From NCBI GenBank assembly GCA_963665015.2, contig CAXXSY010000004.1, positions 248,001-312,000 on the forward strand: a stretch of DNA of 64,000 bases, written 5' to 3'. Shown here one piece after another: positions 50,879-61,571 of the stretch. Under the pieces are notes generated by a model. That model was not told where the DNA came from. It did not search any database and was given only the letters and a program-made list of their open reading frames with translations. Source of the stretch: G963662655 sp963665015 (GTDB taxonomy: Bacteria > Cloacimonadota > Cloacimonadia > Cloacimonadales > JAIOQZ01). The translations under genes were made by a program, and so were the position numbers. Position 1 is the first letter of the stretch. Each line of letters begins with the position of its first letter.

Positions 50879-51682
50879 ATGTTTACACAACCTGTAGGTT
50901 TTGCGCTTGCACTGACGGTTTTTGCCGGACTCTCGACCGGTATCGGTAGCGCGATCGCGTTCTTCAGCAAGCGCACGAACGAGTCGTTTCTGTCGGTGAC
51001 GCTTGGATTCTCGGCAGGGGTGATGCTGTACGTGTCGTTCGTGGAGATATTCCAGAAGGCTCGGGACGCGTTGTGTGCGGATTACACGGTAAAAACGGCG
51101 TACTGGCTGGCGGTGGGCGGATTTTTTGCTGGAATGTTGATCGTTGCGCTGATCGACAAGCTCGTGCCCGATTTCGAGAACCCGCATGAGGCAAGGCATG
51201 TCGAGGATATCAACGAGGAAAAGAAGAAGCAGAAGCTGCTTCGGATGGGATTCCTGTCGGCGCTGGCGATTGCGATCCACAACTTTCCGGAGGGACTCGC
51301 GACGTTCACCGCGGCGCTGGCCGATCCGACGCTCGGTGTGACCATTGCCGTCGCCATCGCGATCCACAACATCCCGGAGGGGATCGCCGTGTCGGTACCG
51401 CTCTACTACGCGACCGGCAGCAAGAAGAAGGCCTTCGTGTGGTCGTTCCTGTCAGGACTGGCGGAGCCGGTGGGCGCGGTGATCGGGTATCTGCTTCTGA
51501 TGCGGTTCATGAGCAGCCTCATGTTCGGCGTGATCTTTTCGTCCGTGGCGGGTATCATGGTGTTCATCTCGCTGGATCAGCTCCTGCCGACCGCGGAGGA
51601 ATACGGCAAGCACCACCTGGCGATCTACGGTCTGGTTGGCGGGATGGCCCTAATGGCGCTCAGTCTTCTTCTTTTCGCGTAG
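50879..51682 (+). CDS. zupT: ZIP-family zinc transporter ZupT
   Basis: The 267-aa integral membrane protein has eight predicted membrane segments. The ZIP signature helices are AIAIHNFPEGLATF and AIAIHNIPEGIAVS, with two HNxPEG metal sites. SGLAEPVGAVIGYLLL and FSSVAGIMVFISLDQLLP match ZupT. It imports zinc and other divalent metals. The metal-binding loop between segments 3 and 4 is charged (HEARHVEDINEEKKKQK). AAAAAAGGATTACCA precedes ATG 50879; an upstream ATG at 50843 is less likely. Its last 33 bases overlap the convergent lipoprotein gene. Confidence 0.93.
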   Translation: MFTQPVGFALALTVFAGLSTGIGSAIAFFSKRTNESFLSVTLGFSAGVMLYVSFVEIFQKARDALCADYTVKTAYWLAVGGFFAGMLIVALIDKLVPDFENPHEARHVEDINEEKKKQKLLRMGFLSALAIAIHNFPEGLATFTAALADPTLGVTIAVAIAIHNIPEGIAVSVPLYYATGSKKKAFVWSFLSGLAEPVGAVIGYLLLMRFMSSLMFGVIFSSVAGIMVFISLDQLLPTAEEYGKHHLAIYGLVGGMALMALSLLLFA

Positions 51683-53029
51683 CTGCTTGAAAGTCTTGCT
51701 TTTATCCAGTATCCTCGGGTCCGATTCTTCTTTCGGTGGAGGCGGTAGAAATTCGATCTCGAGCGGATAGGCGTTCTTCAGGACGATCTGTTCGTGGGAG
51801 AAAATGGTCTCCGCGCCGATAACGCGACGTCCACCGGCGATCGACTGGATGAACTGGTAGAGGTTGCGGCCGGATTTGGTTGGACGGTTGGTCTCGCAGG
51901 CGTCAAGGAAGATAACGCCGTCTTCGGGCATCTTCGCAAACAACGCTTCGAACTCGGTATCGGTGGTGTCGAGGAATCCCTTGTCGGCATTTTTTTTCCG
52001 CGCTTTCTCGGCAAGAACTTCACTCGAGAAGAGGCCGGAGAAATTCGACATATCCCGGAATTCGATCGATTCGGCATTGCCGTGACCGCAGAATGCGAGC
52101 AGCTCGACTTCGTTCATCTCGTCAAAGGCTTCCGCGATCTGGCCTTCTTGCTCGATAAACACGATCTGCGTATCGTAAGCCTGCCAGATTTTGTGGAACA
52201 ATTCCAAAGCCGCATCCGAGGTGAACTCGTTATTATAGTCTGCATAGGAGAAAAGGAACAGCGCATTGGGTCGCTCGGTGTATTTGTATTCCGTAATCAT
52301 TCCGGTCGGAACCCGCAGCGCGTTCAAACGCTGTATCCATCTGAACTCGATACCGGCATCGAGTAGTGTGGAAGCGTATTCACGGGTACCGCCGTCCTCG
52401 ATGAATCTCTTCAGTGTCCACATCTGGAGGTGCTCGATTCCAAGGTAGAATTCCAGATCGTCCAGTGACATCCGGTATTTGTTGTAATGCCACATGAAAC
52501 TGCGAGGATTCACATCGTGCGCGTCGAACAGATCGAGGACTTTTCGGGCAAAGAGCGTATCGCCGCCCTGTTCGAGATACTGGATAATGATCGGCCCGTC
52601 GAACAATGGTTGATCTTGTCGAGTTCGCATATTCGCGAGGCTCAGAACGACATCTTCTCCGGCTCCGATTGCCTTTAAATGGGCAATGTTGTGACCGTAA
52701 TAGAAGTATTGACGCCCACCTTCGCTCCGAAGACTCGCCAGACTCTCGGCGTATTCCACCGTGCCGCCGCAGCGCAGGAACCACGCGACATCCGTAGGTT
52801 TGAAGAGGTTCTGACTCCGGTCGTCTTTCATCGAGAGCAGGTGGTCGATCGCCTCGAAACCCGCACCGGTCGCGCGGAGCAGTGCGATTTCCTTCTGCTC
52901 GAGCTGCGGCTTGCCGTCCTTGGTCTGCAATTCCTCCAGTTGGTCTGTGATGGAAATGTGCTCCTTCGGCGCTTGCGAGCAGCCGACGATCAGGATCAGG
53001 GTGGCGAGGATTGCCGTTATCGCTTTCAT
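51650..53029 (-). CDS. Lipoprotein with caspase/CHAT-like C-terminal domain
   Basis: The 459-aa protein has a lipobox (LILIVGCSQ, Cys17). About 240 residues of helical repeats follow, each with a GAGxxxxxxLLSM/LANMR-like turn (KATGAGFEAIDHLLSM, AIGAGEDVVLSLANMR). The C-terminal domain has the two signatures of clan CD cysteine peptidases: His316 in LLAFCGHGNAESIEF and Cys378 in VIFLDACETNRP, 62 residues apart on predicted strands. This fits a caspase/CHAT-type fold. It should be anchored at a membrane facing the periplasm. ATG 53029 is one base after the EamA stop (TGATATG), so translation is coupled. The peptidase call rests on motif and order only; activity is not shown. Confidence 0.7.
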   Translation of the reverse strand: MKAITAILATLILIVGCSQAPKEHISITDQLEELQTKDGKPQLEQKEIALLRATGAGFEAIDHLLSMKDDRSQNLFKPTDVAWFLRCGGTVEYAESLASLRSEGGRQYFYYGHNIAHLKAIGAGEDVVLSLANMRTRQDQPLFDGPIIIQYLEQGGDTLFARKVLDLFDAHDVNPRSFMWHYNKYRMSLDDLEFYLGIEHLQMWTLKRFIEDGGTREYASTLLDAGIEFRWIQRLNALRVPTGMITEYKYTERPNALFLFSYADYNNEFTSDAALELFHKIWQAYDTQIVFIEQEGQIAEAFDEMNEVELLAFCGHGNAESIEFRDMSNFSGLFSSEVLAEKARKKNADKGFLDTTDTEFEALFAKMPEDGVIFLDACETNRPTKSGRNLYQFIQSIAGGRRVIGAETIFSHEQIVLKNAYPLEIEFLPPPPKEESDPRILDKSKTFKQLREKKKTERH

Positions 53030-53030
53030 A

Positions 53031-53456
53031 TCAACTGAAGGTCAGCACGAAGATGCCGCCAACGGTCATGCAGATGCCGATGATTTTCTTGAGCGTGATC
53101 GCCTCGCCGCTGAAGAGGATTCCCATGATGGCGCCGAATAGGGGAGAGGTGAACGCGATGGGCATGACTTTTCCCAGCGGCGCGCCCTTGATCGCGATGT
53201 AGAAGCACAGCATGCCGCACGCACCGGCAGCGACGCCACCACCGATCGCCATGTAGAGCAGTGCCTTGGTCCCGGCGTACTGTAAGGTCTTCCATTGCGG
53301 AAAACTGACGGCGCCCAGGATCAGGAGCGCGACGAAGGTTCGGATGGTGATGCCCATCTGCGGGGCGAGGTTGCCCATGTGCAGACCCTTCTTTTCGAAG
53401 TAGCCGCCGACGCCCCAGAAGAACGCGGTCAGAAGTGCGAATAGTTGAGCTTTCAT
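53031..53456 (-). CDS. Half-size EamA/DMT-superfamily transporter
   Basis: The 141-aa protein has about five hydrophobic segments and matches one EamA repeat: LTAFFWGVGGYFEKKGLHMG at the start, YIAIKGAPLGKVMPIAFTSP, and GEAITLKKIIGICMTVGGIF. Full-length EamA transporters have two such repeats, so this one probably works as a dimer. Substrates of the superfamily are amino acids or small metabolites. It starts three bases after the lysine 6-dehydrogenase stop with AAGGATAATCG as binding site, so lysine or its products are possible substrates (inferred). Confidence 0.85.
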   Translation of the reverse strand: MKAQLFALLTAFFWGVGGYFEKKGLHMGNLAPQMGITIRTFVALLILGAVSFPQWKTLQYAGTKALLYMAIGGGVAAGACGMLCFYIAIKGAPLGKVMPIAFTSPLFGAIMGILFSGEAITLKKIIGICMTVGGIFVLTFS

Positions 53457-53459
53457 CGA

Positions 53460-54587
53460 TTATCCTTCGGATGTTGTCTTTTTGAAGATAACGTTTCGTT
53501 TTTCAAGGTGTTTCAGGATTTCGCAAAAGTGCTGTTTGCCGAGGTACTCGGGCGGACAGATGCCGGCGCGAATGAACTTTTCTTCGAGTACAAGCGTCGC
53601 GGCGGCGGTGCATGTGTAGCCGGTCGTGCGCGACATCGAGGAAAAACCGGTCTGGGTGTCCTTCTGATCCAGCAGGTCGTAGGTGATGGTGGTGCCGTCG
53701 TCCTTGCCCTTGCCTTCGACGATGATTCGCATGATGGTGTAGTCGATGTCCGACGGTTTGAGCTTCCATTGGTCGAAGAGCAGTTTTGCGGTCATGGCGA
53801 GGGGTGAAATCCAGTTGTCGTTGATGCGTACCTCTTCCTTGCTGAAGAAGCCGCTATCCCGGAGGATGCGCATCAGGTCGATATGTCCCGGATAGCGCAT
53901 GGTCTTTTCGATCATGTCGGGCACATCCATGGTCTTGATCAAGGTGCGCAGGCCGTCGGTATTGAAGGCTTCGAGTGTGCCGACGCCGTCGAAATCGAGG
54001 AGTTCCGGATCGGAGAGGGCTGGTCTGGCGACGACGACGCTGTCACGCACGATGCGCGCGGGACGGGTGTATTCCTCCAGCACGTCGATAGGCGAGAAGG
54101 GTGCTTTGTATTGCCAGGGTAGTGTGCGCACAGCCGGCAGTCCGCCGACGTAGCAGGTGAAGCTACCCACGTCCATCCTGGAGGCGTGGTGACCGAGGAT
54201 GATGTTGCTCATGCCCGGCGCGATACCGCAATCGACGATGGCGATCACGCCGTTTTCCATCGCAAATTCGTCCAGCAGGAAGGGGTCCTGCTCGAAGAAG
54301 CTGATATCCACCACGTTCTTACCGGCTTCGATGATGCGTTTCAAGGTCTCGAATCCCATGAATCCGGGCACGGCGCTGATCACGAGGTCGCAATCCGTGA
54401 TTGCCTCTTTCAGCTTTTGTTCGATGCTCAGATCGGTGATGAACGGCTCGATGGGGTACTTCTCTTCGAGCGCCATCAACGCGCCGGGAGACTGGTCATA
54501 TACATGCACTCGATACCGTTTCGAGAGATCGGCGGCGATCGCGCTTCCCACCATCCCACAGCCGAGTACGCTTACTTTCTTCTTCAT
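53460..54587 (-). CDS. lysDH: Lysine 6-dehydrogenase (saccharopine dehydrogenase superfamily)
   Basis: The 375-aa protein resembles Geobacillus-type lysine 6-dehydrogenase across its length: VSVLGCGMVGSAIAADL (NAD-binding loop), CGIAPGMSNIILGHHAS, SFTCYVGGLPAVRTLPWQYK, DVLEEYTRPARIVRD, TLEAFNTDGLRTLI, TMRYPGHIDLMRILRD, SRTTGYTCTAAATLVLEE and GICPPEYLG. Reaction: NAD-linked oxidative deamination of lysine to 2-aminoadipate 6-semialdehyde (as piperideine carboxylate) plus ammonia. It would bypass the saccharopine steps encoded 10-14 kb away. GGAGGTCTT precedes ATG 54587. First gene of an operon with EamA and the caspase-like lipoprotein. A related saccharopine-type or carboxynorspermidine enzyme is the main alternative. 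Confidence 0.82.
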   Translation of the reverse strand: MKKKVSVLGCGMVGSAIAADLSKRYRVHVYDQSPGALMALEEKYPIEPFITDLSIEQKLKEAITDCDLVISAVPGFMGFETLKRIIEAGKNVVDISFFEQDPFLLDEFAMENGVIAIVDCGIAPGMSNIILGHHASRMDVGSFTCYVGGLPAVRTLPWQYKAPFSPIDVLEEYTRPARIVRDSVVVARPALSDPELLDFDGVGTLEAFNTDGLRTLIKTMDVPDMIEKTMRYPGHIDLMRILRDSGFFSKEEVRINDNWISPLAMTAKLLFDQWKLKPSDIDYTIMRIIVEGKGKDDGTTITYDLLDQKDTQTGFSSMSRTTGYTCTAAATLVLEEKFIRAGICPPEYLGKQHFCEILKHLEKRNVIFKKTTSEG

Positions 54588-54680
54588 AAGACCTCCAGAC
54601 AATGTAATTGTTCATTTATTGCGTTGGTTGCCGCCCGATGTCAAGAAAATCGAGGGAAACGCCGCTCGATGGTCATCCAT

Positions 54681-54716
54681 TGTGATTTTCAGACGAAGTC
54701 TGACAAATCGAATCCC
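54681..54716 (+). repeat. 36-bp intergenic repeat with CAGAC/GTCTG hairpin, copy 1
   Basis: TGTGATTTTCAGACGAAGTC and 16 further bases match 56623-56658 with two differences. The core CAGAC-N3-GTCTG can form a small hairpin. Confidence 0.75.
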
Positions 54717-54877
54717 CCTGCGCATCTTCGCCCGATCCCGCAACCGACGTAGATATACCGCGACTTCCATACTACCGGACACGGAATAAAGTCGCGGAAC
54801 ACTACGCCTATTGCGGGATCGGACGAACCTGCCAGGCGGAGCTGTATGATTGCCGTGAAATTTATCGCGCGCAACGA

Positions 54878-54962
54878 AATCAACATTCGGAAGACCTCGC
54901 TTCGCTAAACTGGTATTTGCAAGCAAATACTACGGCTTCGCTCGGACATTCAGAAGTTGATT
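54878..54962. repeat. ATTCGGAAG-bordered inverted element (long copy)
   Basis: Inverted ends AATCAAC (54878) and GTTGATT (to 54962) flank direct ACATTCGGAAG / ACATTCAGAAG motifs. Inside is a perfect GTATTTGC-AA-GCAAATAC palindrome (54913-54930). Related to 35697-35744. Confidence 0.65.
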
Positions 54963-55068
54963 CCCCGGAAACCTTCCAGAGGAGGGAAAACTTGCGGCAG
55001 CATTTCCGTGTAATAGAAAAACCGGTATCGGCGTTATACAGGAGAAATGACAATGTGGAGGTAACACA

Positions 55069-56484
55069 ATGAAACGAGTCATCATCATTTCGATGCTGCT
55101 TATGGCGCTGACTCTATCGGCGCTTCCACTGACGGAGGAGGGTAAGTCTCCATTCGTCGATGTGGTAAGGAATATACGTGAATCGGTGGTTCACATCAAG
55201 GTCGAATCGGAGATGCAGGTGAATTTCCGCAATCCGGGGTTCGAGGAATTCTTTCGGTTCTACTATCCGCAAATGCCGCAGACCCGCAAATCAACGCAAC
55301 TTGGAAGCGGTTTCATCTTCAGACGGGATGGAAACGATCTATACATCATGACCAACAACCATGTCGTCGGGAGCAACGAGAAATCCGAAATCAGTGTCAC
55401 ACTGGCGGACAAAGCGAAGTTCGAGGCGGAAGTGGTGGGCAGAGATCCGAACACCGATCTGGCGGTGATCAAGATCACGGTCGATAAGGACGAGGTCGTG
55501 CCGATCGCGCCGCTGGGCAATTCGGACGAGCTCGAGGTGGGCGACTGGGCGATCGCGATCGGGAATCCGTTCGGCGAGCTTGGTCTGGAGCGCACCGTGA
55601 CCGTCGGTGTGATATCGGCGAAGGGCCGCTCCAACCTCAACTTCGGCAACGAATCGCCCATCTATCAGGACTATATCCAGACCGACGCAGCGATCAACCC
55701 GGGCAACAGCGGTGGTCCCCTGTTGAACATCAAGGGTGAGGTGATCGGCGTCAACGCGGCGATTACCAGTCCCGCAGGCGGTAACGTCGGCATCGGATTC
55801 GCCATCCCGGTCAACATCGCGAGAAAGGTCTCCAGCGACCTGATGAGCGAAGGACACGTGGTGCGTGCGTACCTCGGTATCGTGCCGCAGGAAGTGACGC
55901 CCGAGCTGAAAGAGAACCTCGATCTCGACGATATCGCGGGTGTGCTCGTTGCAAGGGTGGCAGAGGATACCCCTGCGGAGAAGGAAGGCTTGAAGAAGGG
56001 CGACGTCATCGTGGAGATCGAAGACGAGGCGATCACCTCCGTTTCGCAGTTCCGGCTATTGGTCGCCAATCAGGTGCCCGGCGAGAAGGTGCGTATGCGC
56101 GTGATCCGCAAGGGCAAATCGATGGTTTTCAGCCCCGTTCTGGAAGAGTTCCCCGAGGATGAGAGCGTCGCGAAGTCGGACGACAAACCCGAATCGAAAG
56201 ACCTCGGTATCCAGGTTATGTCGCTGGACGACGACCGCGCGTATCGTTTCCGGACTCAGGCGGAAAACGGCGTGATCGTGACGCAGGTGAATCCTGATTC
56301 TCCAGCCGCGGACGCCGGTATCCAGCGCGGCGACGTGATCCTCGAGGTGAACTACCAAACTGTCGAAAATGTGAAGGATTTTAAAATGCAGATCGACGAC
56401 GCCACGGACAACGGCAAGTCGGTGCTCCTGTATGTGCTTTCGCAAAATCGCTACTATCGTTATGTGGCGGTTGAATTAAACTGA
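55069..56484 (+). CDS. htrA: HtrA/Deg-family periplasmic serine protease
   Basis: The 471-aa protein has a signal peptide (residues 1-19) and a trypsin-like domain with the triad His98 (MTNNHVV), Asp130 (DPNTDLAVIKI) and Ser214 (NPGNSGGPLLN). Two PDZ domains follow (about 265-355 and 380-470, with AYLGIVPQEV, and GVIVTQVNPDSPAADAGIQR). This layout and length are typical of DegP/DegQ-type protein quality-control proteases of the periplasm. TGTGGAGGTAACACA precedes ATG 55069. It is monocistronic with a strong terminator. The LA loop is short, closer to DegQ/DegS than to DegP. Confidence 0.95.
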   Translation: MKRVIIISMLLMALTLSALPLTEEGKSPFVDVVRNIRESVVHIKVESEMQVNFRNPGFEEFFRFYYPQMPQTRKSTQLGSGFIFRRDGNDLYIMTNNHVVGSNEKSEISVTLADKAKFEAEVVGRDPNTDLAVIKITVDKDEVVPIAPLGNSDELEVGDWAIAIGNPFGELGLERTVTVGVISAKGRSNLNFGNESPIYQDYIQTDAAINPGNSGGPLLNIKGEVIGVNAAITSPAGGNVGIGFAIPVNIARKVSSDLMSEGHVVRAYLGIVPQEVTPELKENLDLDDIAGVLVARVAEDTPAEKEGLKKGDVIVEIEDEAITSVSQFRLLVANQVPGEKVRMRVIRKGKSMVFSPVLEEFPEDESVAKSDDKPESKDLGIQVMSLDDDRAYRFRTQAENGVIVTQVNPDSPAADAGIQRGDVILEVNYQTVENVKDFKMQIDDATDNGKSVLLYVLSQNRYYRYVAVELN

Positions 56485-56509
56485 CATCCAATCACCAACT
56501 CAAATAAAG

Positions 56510-56545
56510 CGAATGCCACCCTGATCAGGTGGCATTCGTTTTTTT
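56510..56545 (+). terminator. Rho-independent terminator of htrA
   Basis: CGAATGCCACC (56510-56520) pairs perfectly with GGTGGCATTCG (56528-56538) and is followed by seven T residues. It begins 26 bp after the htrA stop. Confidence 0.93.
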
Positions 56546-56873
56546 CTATCGGTACGCAGGCACCTGTGGGTTTTGAAGAATGAAAAACCTGAACCTGCAT
56601 GTCCCATGGTCCGCCAAGCTCCTGTGATTTTCAGACGGAGTCTGATAAATCGAATCCCATAAACTTGGCATCTCTTATCCCCAAGGAACGCGGACGTCCT
56701 CGTCCGCATCTCTCATTCTCTTCTTCTCTGTAGCTGCCGATCTCCGAGCGGCGTTCTTTGAGGGAGGCTCGCCCGGAGGTCAAGCACTACGGGGGACTGA
56801 GGGATGCGGACGCGGACGTCCGCGTTCCATGGAAGAAGATATGCAGGCAGGGTGCCTGCGTACCGTTCGAAAA
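56546..56873. repeat. Mosaic of intergenic repeats between htrA and clpB, no gene seen
   Basis: The gap is made mostly of repeat pieces. GGTACGCAGGCACC lies near 56555 and its inverted fuller copy at 56841-56864. The 36-bp TGTGATTTTCAGACG repeat is at 56623-56658. GGAACGCGGACGTCC (56685-56709) has an inverted partner at 56804-56828. GCTCGCCCGGAGGTC (near 56766) matches the inverse of sequence near 16171. No coding region is supported. Confidence 0.75.
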
Positions 56874-59450
<2,577 letters not shown>

Positions 59451-59548
59451 ATCACCTCCGAATAGAATGAATTTTGTAATAAGATAGGTGATACGGCGGT
59501 AGTTGTCAAGCAAAATTAGCAGTCTTGGGGTGGCGAGTGCTAAGAAAA

Positions 59549-59685
59549 GCCCTCATCCCCTAACCCCTTCTCCCGCAAGCGGGCGAAGGGGAACCGATGG
59601 TGCACCTTCTTAATAACTCCCTCGCCCACGAAGTGGGAGAGGGTTGGGGTGAGGGTTTTCAATATAAGGGGTTAGGGGATGAGGG
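59549..59685. repeat. Nested inverted element of the CCCTCACCC family
   Basis: CCCTCATCCCCTAACCCC (59549-59566) is the exact inverse of 59668-59685, and an inner pair (TTCTCCCGCAAGCGGGCGAA near 59568-59587, and CTCCCTCGCCCACGAAGTGG near 59617-59636) resembles the 36341-36446 element. It fills most of the clpB-CPBP gap. Confidence 0.75.
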
Positions 59686-59687
59686 CT

Positions 59688-60308
59688 CTACCCCCAATGC
59701 TCGTAAAAGTACTTTCCGAGACCGAGCGTGAAAACCAATGCGCCGTAGATCGCATGCTCCAGCGCGGTCAATGCCAGCGATCCGGATTTGCGGTAGGTCT
59801 TGGTGAACATCCATCCGCCGGCAAAGGAGAAGGCGAGGGCGATCCAGTTGTCGTAGATGATGTGCAGAAATCCAAAGGATACGATGCTGGAAATGTCGAG
59901 GTACTTGCCGAAGACGGCTCGATAACGCTCGAAGAAGAAGGTGCGGTAGATCAATTCCTGCGGGTAGGCGGACAGGATGGGATAGAGCAGCATGATCAGA
60001 ATCCAGAGCCGGAGATGGTTCTTCGGAATCCAAAAGAGTGCTTCCCGCTCGAATACGATGGTATAGACGGTCAGGAATGCCGCCACGATCAGCATCCGGA
60101 GCAGGATCGACTTGATCCTGAATCCTCGCGCGCCCCATAACTTCTTGCGGTCGAACGAAATATCGGTGAGTAGCATCACGATGCAATAGACCAGCACCGA
60201 GAACAGCAGCAGGAATTTCGGGAACTTGAACAGCTCCATCCACGCGAGGATCGGCAACAGGATGAAGATCAGTAGAAACTCGAGTGCGAGCAGCAGGTTA
60301 CGCTTCAT
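59688..60308 (-). CDS. CPBP-family intramembrane metalloprotease
   Basis: The 206-aa protein has about six membrane segments. The CPBP (Abi/Rce1-like) motifs are AYPQELIYRTFFFERY (a common QE-xx-YR variant of EExxxR), FGFLHIIYDNW (FxxxH) and EHAIYGALVFTLG. Members process or modify membrane proteins or peptides; some give phage or bacteriocin immunity. Its start overlaps the larA-like gene by 11 bp, so the two are co-transcribed. Its stop lies 3 bp from the repeat element. Confidence 0.87.
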   Translation of the reverse strand: MKRNLLLALEFLLIFILLPILAWMELFKFPKFLLLFSVLVYCIVMLLTDISFDRKKLWGARGFRIKSILLRMLIVAAFLTVYTIVFEREALFWIPKNHLRLWILIMLLYPILSAYPQELIYRTFFFERYRAVFGKYLDISSIVSFGFLHIIYDNWIALAFSFAGGWMFTKTYRKSGSLALTALEHAIYGALVFTLGLGKYFYEHWG

Positions 60309-61563
60309 TCAGCACGCCGTAAAACTGGTTTCCGTTGGGAACGACGCGGATTTTCACGTTATCACCGTACTTCGCCTTCAAGCCCTCGAGAACCGCCTGC
60401 CAGTTATCACCAACCGTAAAGTGCATCGCTTCGACATCTTCCCTCGCCATCTTCGAGAAGAGGACGATTTCACCTTTCTCCATCAGCTTCGCGGTCGCCA
60501 CGGCGCGGTGTCCGCCCACGGTGATCCGCTCCGGCGGGATTTTCAGCAGTTTGGACGGGTGATCGACCATCCTGAGGAAGCGCATCATCTCGTCCGATCC
60601 GGCGCCTTCGTTGCAGGGACTGAACACGATCACGGTTCCGCCCTCGCGCAGAACGGGGAAGACATTGTTGAGGCACTTCTGTGTATGGAACAGTGTGCGG
60701 TCTTTGGGCTGACCGCCCGGCGTGACCACGATCGCATCCGCGAGCCCACGGCACGGAACGCTGAGATGCTCCCGCATGTGTCTCGCGCCGGCATGAAATG
60801 CGTCGTGGATATCGCCGGAGAAGATTTTCGCGATTTGCTTGTGATCGTCGAGGATCAGGTTGATATTGAAATCGACGTTCGCCAGCGCCGCCGCCTCACT
60901 CATCTGAAGGTGGATGGGATTGTCCTCGAGTCGCGCCAGATCGACGCGCCTGTCCAGTACCATGCTGTGGTTGCTCCGGATGGTTTCGTAGCTGCTGACG
61001 CCGGGAAGGATGCTCTTGCGGCCGCCGGAGAAACCCGCCATGTAGTGGGTGTTGATCACGCCCGTGGTGATCAGGAAATCCGCGCTCGCGGCGATGGGAT
61101 TCATGAAGAAGGGGTTGCGGGCGTTCAGATCGCCCATATAGACCATGTCGTCGGCGCGGCAGTCGTTGCAGTGAAACGGAAAGCTCTCCACCACGGAGGT
61201 GCCGTACTGCCGGCGCATCTGCTCGATGTTCATCGTGGGGTGCGTGCCGGTGGCGATGAGGAACTCGATGGCTTCGGGGCTCACGCCGCTCTCGATGAGG
61301 TGGTCAATCAGCGGCGGCAGGATCACCGGGTAAGGGCACCCGCGCGTGTGGTCGGTGAGGATGATGACCAGCTTTTTAATCGGCTTGCGCTGGAGCAGCG
61401 TTCCGAGCGGCTCGGTCCCAATGGGATTATCGAGGCTTTCGAGCAGCGCTTTTTCGGGATGTTCGATCACCGCGACGTCGTGCAGTTGCAGGACATCGAG
61501 GATGTTTCCCTCGTCGATTTCGATGGGATATGTACCGTCACCGTAGGGCAAGTCGAATCGCAT
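60298..61563 (-). CDS. larA: LarA-family nickel-pincer racemase
   Basis: The 421-aa protein aligns with lactate racemase LarA. Key residues are present: His108 (ATGTHPT), His173 (INTHYMAG), Lys183 (GGRKSILPG), which binds the nickel-pincer cofactor, and His199 (RSNHS). DHTRGCPYPVILPPLIDHLI is also typical. It would interconvert D- and L-2-hydroxy acids in the cytoplasm; lactate is one possibility, since the family also includes enzymes for malate, phenyllactate and 2-hydroxyglutarate. The cofactor-synthesis genes larB, larC and larE are not in the window. It lies 8 bp after polA on the same strand. Confidence 0.9.
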   Translation of the reverse strand: MRFDLPYGDGTYPIEIDEGNILDVLQLHDVAVIEHPEKALLESLDNPIGTEPLGTLLQRKPIKKLVIILTDHTRGCPYPVILPPLIDHLIESGVSPEAIEFLIATGTHPTMNIEQMRRQYGTSVVESFPFHCNDCRADDMVYMGDLNARNPFFMNPIAASADFLITTGVINTHYMAGFSGGRKSILPGVSSYETIRSNHSMVLDRRVDLARLEDNPIHLQMSEAAALANVDFNINLILDDHKQIAKIFSGDIHDAFHAGARHMREHLSVPCRGLADAIVVTPGGQPKDRTLFHTQKCLNNVFPVLREGGTVIVFSPCNEGAGSDEMMRFLRMVDHPSKLLKIPPERITVGGHRAVATAKLMEKGEIVLFSKMAREDVEAMHFTVGDNWQAVLEGLKAKYGDNVKIRVVPNGNQFYGVLNEA

Positions 61564-61571
61564 GGCTCCTC

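Larger units (their letters stand above)
54588..55068. other. Intergenic region with repeats and promoters of divergent genes, no gene seen
   Basis: Between lysDH and htrA there is no credible gene. It contains a 36-bp repeat also present at 56623-56658 and a long ATTCGGAAG-bordered element at 54878-54962. The htrA leader ends with TGTGGAGGTAACACA. Short frames here have no binding sites and run through repeats. Confidence 0.6.
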
